A DNA stretch of 64,000 nt from an uncultured Desulfuromonadales bacterium (GTDB lineage Bacteria; Desulfobacterota; Desulfuromonadia; Geobacterales; Pseudopelobacteraceae), in NCBI GenBank assembly GCA_903868145.1, contig CAIPTY010000068.1:62001-126000 (forward strand), read 5' to 3'. The notes beneath the pieces were generated by a model. The model was not told the origin of the DNA, ran no database searches, and was given only the letters and a program-made list of their open reading frames with translations. A program made the position numbers and the translations under genes. This document shows, in pieces, positions 10,690-18,670 of this stretch. How positions within the stretch are numbered: the stretch's first letter is position 1; the number at the start of each line of letters is the position of its first letter.

Positions 10690-11373
10690 ATGGAAAACTT
10701 TCTGCTGAAACTCTCCATAATGCTCGTCCCCGGCATGCTCGCCATCGTGTGCCACGAAGTCTCGCATGGGTATATCGCATGGCGCTATGGCGATCCGACG
10801 GCTCGCATGTTGGGCCGTTTGACGCTTAACCCTCTCAAGCATATCGATATCATTGGAACATTGATGATTTTCTTTGTCGGTATCGGCTGGGCCAAACCGG
10901 TGCCGGTGGTCTTTGAAAACCTGCGCAATCCCAAACGCGACATGATCTGGGTTGCCGCCGCCGGACCTATTACCAACATTATTCTGGCAACAGTTTCTGC
11001 GTTTGCACTTCGGGGGCTGGTTGCCATTGGCAATTCCGCAGTATCCGGCTCTCCTGCCGCCATGCTGGTCGAACCGCTGCTGATGATGCTGGCATTCTCG
11101 GTCTATATCAATCTGCTGCTGGCCATCTTCAATATGATCCCGCTGCCACCGCTGGATGGCGGGAGGGTGCTGGTGGGGCTGTTGCCCTGGCGACAGTCCA
11201 ACGCCCTGGCAAAAATGGAACCCTACGGCATGGTGATTATCATCGTACTGGTTTTCTTCACGAATATATTTTCCACCATTGTCTCCCCCCTGTTGTTTCT
11301 CGGTGTAAAACTCCTGGCAGGTCCCGAAAGCGGGCTGGTCATGGGAGTCACACACCGGTTGATGATGAGATAA
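10690..11373 (+). CDS. Site-2 protease family membrane metalloprotease (M50)
   Basis: Intramembrane zinc protease of 227 residues with about six membrane segments. The zinc site HEVSHG lies in the first helix (about residues 22-27) and the third ligand in NMIPLPPLDGGR near 155. It is the short YwhC-like form without PDZ domains, so it is not RseP. ATG at 10690 is preferred to the in-frame TTG at 10681, because AGGAAT at about 10675-10680 is correctly spaced only for the ATG. It sits directly upstream of trpS, an order often seen in Geobacter relatives; its substrate is unknown. Confidence 0.9.
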   Translation: MENFLLKLSIMLVPGMLAIVCHEVSHGYIAWRYGDPTARMLGRLTLNPLKHIDIIGTLMIFFVGIGWAKPVPVVFENLRNPKRDMIWVAAAGPITNIILATVSAFALRGLVAIGNSAVSGSPAAMLVEPLLMMLAFSVYINLLLAIFNMIPLPPLDGGRVLVGLLPWRQSNALAKMEPYGMVIIIVLVFFTNIFSTIVSPLLFLGVKLLAGPESGLVMGVTHRLMMR

Positions 11374-11393
11374 TCCATAAGGAGCTGTAAACA

Positions 11394-12374
11394 ATGAAAC
11401 AACGCGTAGTCAGCGGCATGAGGCCGACCGGCAGGCTGCATGTCGGCCATTATCACGGAGTGCTGGAAAACTGGGTCAGGATGCAGGAGGATTTTGACTG
11501 TTTCTTCTTTGTAGCGGACTGGCATTCGCTCACGACCGAGTATGCCGATACTTCGGGTGTCAGAGACAATATTCGTGAAATGGTGCTGGACTGGGTTGCC
11601 TTCGGCCTTGACCCCGCCAAATGTGTGATCTTTCGCCAGAGCCTGGTGCCGCACCACTCGGAACTGAACCTGGTGCTATCCATGATTACGCCGGTATCCT
11701 GGCTGGAGCGCTGCCCGACCTACAAGGAGATGCAGGACAACCTGGAGACAAAAGACCTCTCAACCTTCGGTTTCCTTGGCTACCCGGTGCTGATGGCGGC
11801 CGACATCATCCTCTACAAGGCCACCCGTGTGCCGGTGGGACACGACCAGCTCCCGCACCTGGAGGTCACCCGTGAGATTACCCGGCGTTTCAACAACCTC
11901 TACGGCAATGTGTTCCCCGAGCCGGAGGCGCTGTTGACTGAAACCCCGAAGTTGCTGGGGCTGGACGGTCGCAAGATGAGCAAATCCTACGGCAACTCCA
12001 TCTATCTTTCCGATACGGCTGAGGAGACTGCGAAAAAGATCAAATCCATGATGACCGATCCGGCGCGAATCCGGCGTGCCGATCCCGGCGATCCTGATAT
12101 CTGCGTGGCGTTCAATCTCCACCGCATCTACGTTTGCCGGGAAAAGCTGGATGAGATCGTTCCGGCCTGCAAAAATGCGTCAATCGGCTGTGTGGAGTGC
12201 AAACGGATCCTGTCGGACTGCATGAATGAGCGGCTTGCCCCATTCCGCGCCCGCCGTGATGATCTGGCTCGCCAGCCGCAGTTCGTGGAAGACATTCTGG
12301 TGGAAGGCAGTAACCGGGCCTCGCTAATTTCAGATACGGTTATGGCAGAAGTCCGCGCTGCAATCAGGTTCTGA
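11394..12374 (+). CDS. trpS: Tryptophanyl-tRNA synthetase
   Basis: Class I aminoacyl-tRNA synthetase that charges tRNA-Trp. The 326-residue product has the HIGH-like motif GRLHVGHYHG close to the N terminus and the KMSKS motif in GRKMSKSYGN near residue 195, with the typical DQLPHLEVTREI segment between them. AAGGAGC lies about 9 nt before the start. One base separates it from scpA, so trpS, scpA and scpB are probably co-transcribed. Confidence 0.97.
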   Translation: MKQRVVSGMRPTGRLHVGHYHGVLENWVRMQEDFDCFFFVADWHSLTTEYADTSGVRDNIREMVLDWVAFGLDPAKCVIFRQSLVPHHSELNLVLSMITPVSWLERCPTYKEMQDNLETKDLSTFGFLGYPVLMAADIILYKATRVPVGHDQLPHLEVTREITRRFNNLYGNVFPEPEALLTETPKLLGLDGRKMSKSYGNSIYLSDTAEETAKKIKSMMTDPARIRRADPGDPDICVAFNLHRIYVCREKLDEIVPACKNASIGCVECKRILSDCMNERLAPFRARRDDLARQPQFVEDILVEGSNRASLISDTVMAEVRAAIRF

Positions 12375-12375
12375 C

Positions 12376-13185
12376 ATGACGGCATTTCTCGAAGTGCCGC
12401 CGCTTCTGGACGGTTTTCACGAGAGCTACAGCGTCCACCTGGACAAGTTTGACGGACCGCTCGACCTGCTGTTGCACCTTATCCGCAAGAACGAACTGGA
12501 TATCCGCGATATTTCCATTGCCGACATTACCCGCCAGTATCTGGAATACATAAGGCTGATGAAAAATCTTAATCTGGAAGTGGCCGGAGATTTTCTGGTA
12601 ATGGCGGCCTCACTTCTGCAGATCAAGTCCCGGATGCTGTTGCCGGTTGATGAAGCGGAGGAGGGGGAGCCGGAGGAGGATGATCCTCGGGCCGAGCTGA
12701 TCCGTCGCCTGATGGAATATCAGCAGTACCGGGAGGCTGGTCAGCTCATCGGAGCGCGGGCCCTGCTGGGGCGTGAGGTGTTTGCGCGAACCTGTCCCGA
12801 CCCGGTTCTGGAGGCGCGCCGCAATGAAGAAGGGCCGCTGGAGGTAAGTCTGTTTGACCTTGTCGAGGCTTTCCGGACTCTTCTGGAGCGGATTCCGGTC
12901 GAGCATTTTCATGATGTGGCTGCCGCAGAGACCTTCAGTATTGCCGACTGCATCAACGAGATTCTCTCGCTGCTTCAGGAGCAGGAAACGGTGCAGTTTG
13001 ACGATCTGGTGCGGGATGATTTCAGCCGGGAGCGGGTAATCGTTACGTTTCTGGCGCTTCTGGAGTTGTGCCGGCTCAAGGTGATCAGAATCTTTCAGAA
13101 TACTCACCAGGGAAGTATCTGGTTTGTTCCTGCCGTCGGACAGCAGTCGCCAGACGGGATACCAGCCGATGAGGAGGTGGAGTAG
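12376..13185 (+). CDS. scpA: Segregation and condensation protein A
   Basis: Kleisin subunit of the bacterial SMC condensin complex, bridging the SMC heads and binding ScpB. The 269-residue protein has the family hallmark FDGPLDLLLHLIRKNELDI near residues 25-45, ITRQYLEYI, and the acidic middle segment EEGEPEEDDP. The C-terminal winged-helix region is present. scpB begins at the next base. Confidence 0.95.
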   Translation: MTAFLEVPPLLDGFHESYSVHLDKFDGPLDLLLHLIRKNELDIRDISIADITRQYLEYIRLMKNLNLEVAGDFLVMAASLLQIKSRMLLPVDEAEEGEPEEDDPRAELIRRLMEYQQYREAGQLIGARALLGREVFARTCPDPVLEARRNEEGPLEVSLFDLVEAFRTLLERIPVEHFHDVAAAETFSIADCINEILSLLQEQETVQFDDLVRDDFSRERVIVTFLALLELCRLKVIRIFQNTHQGSIWFVPAVGQQSPDGIPADEEVE

Positions 13186-13803
13186 ATGCCCATGCTGCCG
13201 GCTATCATCGAAAGTATCATATTTGCCGCCGACTCACCACTGTCGCTGGACCGGCTGAGCGAGATCCTGCCCGAGTTCGGCCATGATGAAATCAAGGCAG
13301 CAATTGCGGAGCTGTGCGTTTTTCACGAGGCGCGCCCCGGTGGTCTGGTGCTCGTCGAAGTGGCTGGAGGCTGGCAGTTCAGGACACGTCCCGGCTTTCA
13401 GCAGTATGTTGTCCGTCAGGCAAAGGTAAAGGCGTCGAAATTTTCTCAATCGTCCCTGGAAACGCTGGCGATTGTCGCCTATCGCCAGCCGGTTACCCGC
13501 GCAGAAGTCGAACATCTCAGGGGTGTCGATTGCGGTGGTGTGTTGAAGTCGCTGCTGGAAAAACGTTTGGTCAGGATTCTGGGCAAGAAGGATATTCCCG
13601 GCAGGCCGCTGATCTACGGAACCTCCCGGGAATTTCTCGAAGTATTCGGGCTGAAGGATCTGAAAAGTCTGCCCACCCTGAAAGAAATTCTGGCGCTTGA
13701 CGATCTGCCGCAGTATGAGCGGCAGGAGGAGCTGCCCCTGGAAAACCGGGCGGATTTCCCGGAAGAGATGTCACTCCCCTTTGATGTGCCATCCACCCTT
13801 TAA
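13186..13803 (+). CDS. scpB: Segregation and condensation protein B
   Basis: Winged-helix partner of ScpA in the SMC condensin complex. The 205-residue product has the two expected winged-helix domains, with the conserved LETLAIVAYRQPVTRAEVE stretch (about 90-108) and GRPLIYGTS. It follows scpA directly with no intergenic base. The last 20 residues are acidic and proline-rich. A gap of 126 bp follows before the lipid operon. Confidence 0.95.
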   Translation: MPMLPAIIESIIFAADSPLSLDRLSEILPEFGHDEIKAAIAELCVFHEARPGGLVLVEVAGGWQFRTRPGFQQYVVRQAKVKASKFSQSSLETLAIVAYRQPVTRAEVEHLRGVDCGGVLKSLLEKRLVRILGKKDIPGRPLIYGTSREFLEVFGLKDLKSLPTLKEILALDDLPQYERQEELPLENRADFPEEMSLPFDVPSTL

Positions 13804-13929
13804 CTCTCTACGTATCCCGATGGTACGATTTTTGGTACTACGTGATAAAAAAAATGTGCTACAAAATCGTAACGCTCGTAAAGAAAGCTGCTTACGGTTT
13901 CTGACCGGTAGCCGGCAACAGGTGTTTTC

Positions 13930-14670
13930 ATGGATTTCAAGGATTCAATTGTCGTTGTTACCGGAGGTACGAGAGGCATCGGACGCGCCGTATCCCTGGG
14001 CTTTGCCGCCGAGGGTGCCCATGTTTTTGCCGCGTATCTCAGTAATGAGGGCTCAGCTCACTCCCTGCTGACGGATGCTGCCTCTCTGCCCGGTTCGATA
14101 ACGGCCCTGAAGGCGGACGTATCAACCAAAGACGGTGCCTGCAGGCTTATTGATGCCGCTTCGGCTGCTACCGGATATATTGATGTTCTGGTCAACAATG
14201 CCGGTATTGTTAAGGATTGTTTCCTGGCAATGATGTCGGATGAAGACTGGGATGCCGTCATGCGTACCAATCTCTCGCCGCTCTTCCATTGCAGCAAATG
14301 GGGGCTGCGCAAGATGATGGGCCGCCGAAAGGGGAGTTTTATCACCATTTCATCCATTTCGGGCATTATCGGTACTGCCGGGCAGACGAATTATGCGGCT
14401 TCCAAGGGGGGCGCCATCAGTTTCATGCGATCTCTGGCCCGTGAGGCCGGACCGATGGGAATTCGCTCCAACGCGGTGGTGGCCGGGCTGATAGATACGG
14501 ACATGACGTCATCCATGAAGCAGGATCTGGTGGAACGCATTGTGAAGGGTTCAGCCCTGGGTCGGATCGGAAAACCCGATGAGGTGGCTGCGGCAGTACT
14601 CTTCCTCGCATCTGAACGCGCTTCATACATCACCGGACAGTGTATTGTCGTTGATGGCGGAATCGCATGA
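13930..14670 (+). CDS. FabG-like 3-oxoacyl-ACP reductase of the polyene-type lipid operon
   Basis: Short-chain dehydrogenase of 246 residues, predicted to reduce the beta-keto group of carrier-bound chains with NADPH. It shows the nucleotide-binding TGGTRGIG at residues 11-18, NNAG, the catalytic serine in SSISG and tyrosine/lysine in NYAASKGG. Its position as first gene of a KR-KS-KS-DH-LolA-lipoprotein-MMPL series matches ApeQ of aryl-polyene clusters rather than housekeeping FabG, whose usual partners (fabD, acpP) are absent here. Its end overlaps the ketosynthase start by 4 nt. The 126-bp gap upstream probably holds the operon promoter, but I could not define one. Confidence 0.9.
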   Translation: MDFKDSIVVVTGGTRGIGRAVSLGFAAEGAHVFAAYLSNEGSAHSLLTDAASLPGSITALKADVSTKDGACRLIDAASAATGYIDVLVNNAGIVKDCFLAMMSDEDWDAVMRTNLSPLFHCSKWGLRKMMGRRKGSFITISSISGIIGTAGQTNYAASKGGAISFMRSLAREAGPMGIRSNAVVAGLIDTDMTSSMKQDLVERIVKGSALGRIGKPDEVAAAVLFLASERASYITGQCIVVDGGIA

Positions 14671-15872
14671 GCAGAAAGCGGGTAGCCATAACCGGCCTGG
14701 GCGCATTTTGCGGGATCGGCAGAAATGTTCCCGAATTCACCGATGCACTCGCCGAAGGAAGGTGTGGCATCGGCCCGATTGACCTTTTTGACGTCTCCGG
14801 TTTTTCCGCACAGATCGGCTGTCAGGTGAAAGGTTTTGATCCGCTGGATTTTTTCGATACGAGAACGGCCAGACGGCTTTCACGGGCCGACCAGTTCGGG
14901 ATAATCTCTGCCGGAGAGGCACTGCGGGATAGCGGCGTGCGCGAACAGTACGGCCCCTATCAGATTGGCGTGTCTCTGGGGGGGGGGGCCGCCGGCATGT
15001 ATAATGCCGAGTCCTGGTTCAAGGCGCATCTGCAGGGCATACATGAGCATCCGTCGCTGCTGAGGGGAATGCTTCCTGACCAGACCACCACCGATATCGC
15101 TCAGATGTTTGGTCTGGGCGGTTATCAGGGAACCATCACCACGGCGTGTTCCTCTTCGTCTACGGCCATAGGCTGGGGGGCCGATCAGGTTGCCAGCGGT
15201 CAGCTCAAAGCGGTGCTGGCCGGAGGAACCGACACCCTGTGCCAGTTGACCTACGCAGGATTCAATTCCCTGCGGGTGGTTGATTCCGAACCGTGTGCGC
15301 CATTCAGTCTCGGTCGCCAGGGAATTTCTCTGGGCGAAGGTGCGGCCTTTTTTGTGCTGGAAGATGAAGAAGCCGCCATAGAACGGGGCGCACGGGTTTA
15401 CGGATACGTGCTGGGATACTCGCTGGCAGGGGAGGCGCACCATATGACCGCACCGGAACCGACCGGCGCGGTTGCCGCGCGGGTGATGCGTGAGGCTCTA
15501 GCTGCGGCCGGAGTTCAACCTGAACGGGTGGGGTGGGTGAATGCCCACGGGACGGGAACCCCGCTCAATGATGTGGTGGAGTCGAATGTAATCAAACAGG
15601 TATTTGGTGAACGGGCCTCCCGTGTTCCATTGATCTCCACCAAGGCCATGACCGGCCACTGCCTGGGAGCTGCGGGGGCCATCGAAGCCCTGGCCACCGT
15701 CCTTGCCCTCAATAATCGATTTATTCCTCAGACTCTCAATTTCCGTGGCCGCGATCCGCAATGCGATCTGGATTACTGCCACGAAGGCCGGCGAGCAAGC
15801 GACAGTACGATTGCCATGTCCAACTCGTTTGCGTTCGGGGGCAATATTACCTCTCTGGTGCTGGGTATATGA
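14667..15872 (+). CDS. Beta-ketoacyl-ACP synthase (KAS II/FabF-like), catalytic subunit
   Basis: Condensing enzyme of 401 residues, normal for the FabF family. The nucleophile is cysteine 161 in TTACSSSST; the two histidines are in NAHGTGTPLND and MTGHCLGAAG, so the Cys-His-His triad is complete. It should extend an acyl chain with malonyl-ACP units. It overlaps the ketoreductase before it and the ketosynthase-like gene after it by 4 nt each, as expected for a KS/chain-length-factor pair. The segment encoding SLGGGAAG contains an uninterrupted run of 11 G at 14978-14988, a potential slippage site. In the aryl-polyene scheme it corresponds to ApeR or ApeO; which one cannot be settled by eye. 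Confidence 0.92.
   Translation: MSRKRVAITGLGAFCGIGRNVPEFTDALAEGRCGIGPIDLFDVSGFSAQIGCQVKGFDPLDFFDTRTARRLSRADQFGIISAGEALRDSGVREQYGPYQIGVSLGGGAAGMYNAESWFKAHLQGIHEHPSLLRGMLPDQTTTDIAQMFGLGGYQGTITTACSSSSTAIGWGADQVASGQLKAVLAGGTDTLCQLTYAGFNSLRVVDSEPCAPFSLGRQGISLGEGAAFFVLEDEEAAIERGARVYGYVLGYSLAGEAHHMTAPEPTGAVAARVMREALAAAGVQPERVGWVNAHGTGTPLNDVVESNVIKQVFGERASRVPLISTKAMTGHCLGAAGAIEALATVLALNNRFIPQTLNFRGRDPQCDLDYCHEGRRASDSTIAMSNSFAFGGNITSLVLGI
14978..14988 (+). repeat. G11 homopolymer inside the ketosynthase gene
   Basis: Eleven consecutive G on the coding strand, encoding the glycines of SLGGGAAG. The frame is intact at this length; a change of one base would truncate the ketosynthase about 110 codons in. 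It may allow phase variation or may simply be a sequencing-sensitive tract. Confidence 0.9.
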
Positions 15873-16912
15873 ATCATTCTTTTGCTGATATCGTCATCAC
15901 CGGATACTCGGCCATTACTCCGGCCGGTATCGGCATCTCCCCGCTGACTCGTCTGTTGGACAGTGGAGGCGATGCACTGACTCCGGTTCCGTGTGATGTG
16001 ACGGGAACTGCCCGTTATCGCTGGGGAAAGGCCGATCACTTCAAGGTTTCCGAGTTCATGTCGCCCATGAAGGCTCGAAAAATGGATCGTTCCAGCCAGT
16101 TTGCGGTGGTCGCGGCCGGACTCGCTCTGAAGGACGCCGCCATCGACATGAAAGAGCTTCTTCCTGACAGGGTGGGGATCGCCATGGGAAGCGGTTTTTG
16201 CGGTGTTGCAAACTCGGCGGAATTTCTGGCCGGATACTTCAAAGATGGTACCGCCGGGATGGTACCCATGATCTTTCCCAACACCGTACCCAACGCGCCT
16301 GCCAGTAACGCCTCGATCGAGTACGGCTTCAAAGGCCCCAATGTTACGCTTATACAACGTTTCTGCTCGGCCGAGTCGGCCATTGCAAGTGCCTGCCGAT
16401 TCATTCAGGAAGGACGGGCAGACATAATGCTTGCCGGTGGAGTCGATGAATTGACCCCGCTGCTGATGCAGGGGTTGGCTGCCCTGGGACAGGTGAAACC
16501 TGATTCCTTCAGTTACGGCGAGGGGTGTGGCCTGCTGGTGCTTGAAAGTCTGCTCCACGCCCGTAAACGAGGTGCAGACATCCGGGGAGAGTTGCTCGCC
16601 ATTCGCAGTATCGGACAGATTATCCCCGGACATGAACAGGAGGGAATCAACCTTCTGGCAGGCCCTGCATCGGGGTTTAGACGTGTTTCCTTGTCCGGCT
16701 GCGCTGCCGATCTGGATGCATTAAGGGGGCTGACCGCCGGATCGGAGTGTTTAGAGCTTGGTCAGATGATCGGCCGGTCGCTCGCCATGGGTGGAACTGC
16801 CGTGGCGACCCTGCTGGCGTCACTGACTGCTGCTGAAAAGGGGCTTCATCTGTCCGCATCCCCCCAGGGACCCTGCTACGCGGTTGATATTCGGGGAGGT
16901 TCACCTGTTTAA
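15869..16912 (+). CDS. Ketosynthase-like protein lacking both catalytic histidines (chain-length-factor-like)
   Basis: Thiolase-fold protein of 347 residues, about 50 shorter than FabF. The cysteine is kept (RFCSAESA, about residue 166), but the first histidine motif is replaced by LSGCAADLDALRG and the second reads GQMIGRSLAMGG, with arginine where histidine is expected. This suggests a non-catalytic partner setting chain length, like the ApeC partner of aryl-polyene ketosynthases, although classical chain-length factors lose the cysteine instead. Start at 15869 gives an ATGA overlap with the catalytic subunit; an in-frame start at 15761 would lie wholly inside it. The function is inferred from missing residues and position. 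Confidence 0.85.
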   Translation: MNHSFADIVITGYSAITPAGIGISPLTRLLDSGGDALTPVPCDVTGTARYRWGKADHFKVSEFMSPMKARKMDRSSQFAVVAAGLALKDAAIDMKELLPDRVGIAMGSGFCGVANSAEFLAGYFKDGTAGMVPMIFPNTVPNAPASNASIEYGFKGPNVTLIQRFCSAESAIASACRFIQEGRADIMLAGGVDELTPLLMQGLAALGQVKPDSFSYGEGCGLLVLESLLHARKRGADIRGELLAIRSIGQIIPGHEQEGINLLAGPASGFRRVSLSGCAADLDALRGLTAGSECLELGQMIGRSLAMGGTAVATLLASLTAAEKGLHLSASPQGPCYAVDIRGGSPV

Positions 16913-17291
16913 CCCGAATCCTGCCGCATATCTGCCCCATCGATCACCTTTTCTCCTCCTTGACTCCCTCACGTCATTGGAACCGGGTGTGAGGGCAAGT
17001 GCCGTCGCCCGCGTCAGCAGCTTTCCCGCTGGATTTCCGCGGGTACTGATGGTGGAGTGCGTCGCCCAGCTGGGTGGGATTGTATCGATCAGCGAACAGG
17101 GTGAAGGCGGCTTCATTGCCTCCATCGACCGCGCTGAATTTTTTGGTGATGCGCTGGATGGCGACACACTAAACATATCGGCGCGAATCATCAAGGCCTT
17201 CGGGCGCCTCTTCATGCTGGAAGGCAGTGTCGAACGGGATGGCTTCACGCTCCTCCAGGCCCAGATGACCCTGGGCGTCGGGACATTGTAG
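16884..17291 (+). CDS. FabZ/ApeI-like hotdog dehydratase
   Basis: Predicted 3-hydroxyacyl-ACP dehydratase that would create the double bonds of a polyene chain. Hotdog fold, about 128-135 residues, with catalytic histidine in YLPHRSPFLLLD and glutamate in VLMVECVAQLGG, as in FabZ. The start is unusual: no ATG or GTG precedes the conserved region. TTG at 16884 has no good ribosome site, whereas CTG at 16905 follows GGGGAGG at a 5-nt distance, so translation may begin there. Either way it overlaps the end of the ketosynthase-like gene. Confidence 0.85.
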   Translation: MIFGEVHLFNPNPAAYLPHRSPFLLLDSLTSLEPGVRASAVARVSSFPAGFPRVLMVECVAQLGGIVSISEQGEGGFIASIDRAEFFGDALDGDTLNISARIIKAFGRLFMLEGSVERDGFTLLQAQMTLGVGTL

Positions 17292-17292
17292 C

Positions 17293-17904
17293 GTGCGCCG
17301 CATACTTCAGATAATTATCTGTCTGGGCGTAATGACCGCTGTCCAATCCGTGCAGGCGAGATCAATCCCCCCTCTCGAAGGTCTGGAAGCCCTGCGCAAG
17401 GCATTGGGCGGGATCAGCGATTTCACCGCTGAGATCAGCCAGGAAAAGCGCCTGTCGCTCATGAAGCGCACCATGACCATGGCCGGAACGATCAGATTTC
17501 GCAAGCCTGATCTGTTTTACATGGAGATCGGCCCACCATATTCAAGCCGCATGGTTCTGCGTGATGGGACCGTTGAGCAGGTCATCGGAAACAGTACCGA
17601 GCGAACCCGCATCGTTCTCCCGCCCGAGCAGGGCCTCAAACGATGGTTTTCCCGTTTTTCATCCCCGATTACGTCGCTGCCGGAAGGGATGGGGGTTACC
17701 GCTGATCTGGCCGGACAGGTCTATACCGTCTCCATCGTCCCGTCCGGCAGGGGGCAGGTACAGGAACTGACGATTGTCTTTCTGGTGGACGGCACTATCA
17801 AAAAGCTGATTATCGCCGAGCAGAACGGTGACCGTTCCACCATGATTTTCAGGAAGGTTGTCAGAAATAGCGGGTTAAGGGACAAGGATTTCAGAATCGA
17901 CTGA
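17293..17904 (+). CDS. LolA-like periplasmic lipid/lipoprotein carrier
   Basis: Exported 203-residue protein with a short signal peptide (RRILQIIICLGVMTAVQSVQA) and a LolA-type fold: GGISDFTAEISQEKRLSLMKRTMTMAGTI-like opening, RKPDLFYMEI and a C-terminal IFRKV strand. GTG at 17293 is one base after the dehydratase stop. In aryl-polyene clusters a LolA homologue and an MMPL pump work together to move the lipid to the outer membrane, and both occur here in the same order. It is therefore probably dedicated to this product and not the housekeeping LolA. Confidence 0.87.
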   Translation: MRRILQIIICLGVMTAVQSVQARSIPPLEGLEALRKALGGISDFTAEISQEKRLSLMKRTMTMAGTIRFRKPDLFYMEIGPPYSSRMVLRDGTVEQVIGNSTERTRIVLPPEQGLKRWFSRFSSPITSLPEGMGVTADLAGQVYTVSIVPSGRGQVQELTIVFLVDGTIKKLIIAEQNGDRSTMIFRKVVRNSGLRDKDFRID

Positions 17905-17924
17905 TCATTCAGCAGTGGAGTGTT

Positions 17925-18665
17925 ATGAATATACCTATTCGATATACAACGGCTCGTTCATTTTTAACCAACCGATACCTGATCATTGCTGGACACCTGA
18001 CTGTTCTGCTGTTTCTCCTCAGCGGTTGTGCGCTTACTCCCAGGGTACCTCTTGTCTATCAGCCCGGCGCCGTGGTGGAAACCCTCTCGGCGAACGCCTC
18101 GTTATCTATCAGCAAGGGTGGGCAGGGGATGAGTTCGAACGGCTATCTGTTGTATCAGAGACCCGGCCGCATGCGCATGGTTGTCCTGTCCCCTTTCGGA
18201 ACGACCATGTTGGAGGCTGTCGTATCGGGAGAAACAATCACGATCATCAACAGCCCCGAAAGGACGGCCTTCAGCGGTCGGCTGGAGGATCTGCCCGACC
18301 AGGGAGAGGGGCAGACCTGGCGGGATGCCCGCTGGGTCATGGATGTGGAACCGCCGGGCACATCCCTGAAGAATGGCACACTGACCCGGTCAAACCGCCT
18401 GGGAGAGCGGGAGCAGGTTGTGTATGAAGAGGGCCTGATTGTCTCGAAGCAACTGGATAATGGCGATATGGCGCATTATGGAGATTATGTGGTCGTCAAT
18501 GGCGTTCCGCTGGCAACCGAGATAGTCATGGAAAGCCATGACGGTGGGCGTTTCAGGATACGCATCAGCGAGCCGGAGGTAAATGCCGAGCTTTCACCGG
18601 ATGCCTTCAAGCCAAATCTGGACGGGCTTACCGTACTGCCGCTGGCTGCCCTGCGGAAAAAATAA
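17925..18665 (+). CDS. LolB-like outer-membrane lipoprotein
   Basis: Lipoprotein of 246 residues with a lipobox LLSGC, acylated cysteine at about residue 37 after a long n-region. The mature part is rich in beta strands (GYLLYQRPGRMRMVVLSPFG) resembling LolB, the outer-membrane receptor for LolA cargo. It begins 20 nt after the LolA-like gene and 5 nt before the MMPL exporter, so carrier, receptor and pump are encoded side by side. Assignment to LolB is by fold-like pattern and context, not by a diagnostic motif. Confidence 0.75.
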   Translation: MNIPIRYTTARSFLTNRYLIIAGHLTVLLFLLSGCALTPRVPLVYQPGAVVETLSANASLSISKGGQGMSSNGYLLYQRPGRMRMVVLSPFGTTMLEAVVSGETITIINSPERTAFSGRLEDLPDQGEGQTWRDARWVMDVEPPGTSLKNGTLTRSNRLGEREQVVYEEGLIVSKQLDNGDMAHYGDYVVVNGVPLATEIVMESHDGGRFRIRISEPEVNAELSPDAFKPNLDGLTVLPLAALRKK

Positions 18666-18670
18666 ACCGG

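Noticed and set aside
13804-13929. Terminator after scpB
   Set aside because: Short complementary stretches (GGTAC, ACGTA) exist but no stem followed by a T-run could be drawn convincingly.
15773-16633. 286-residue open frame on the minus strand
   Set aside because: Antisense to the ketosynthase-like gene, which has a conserved fold.
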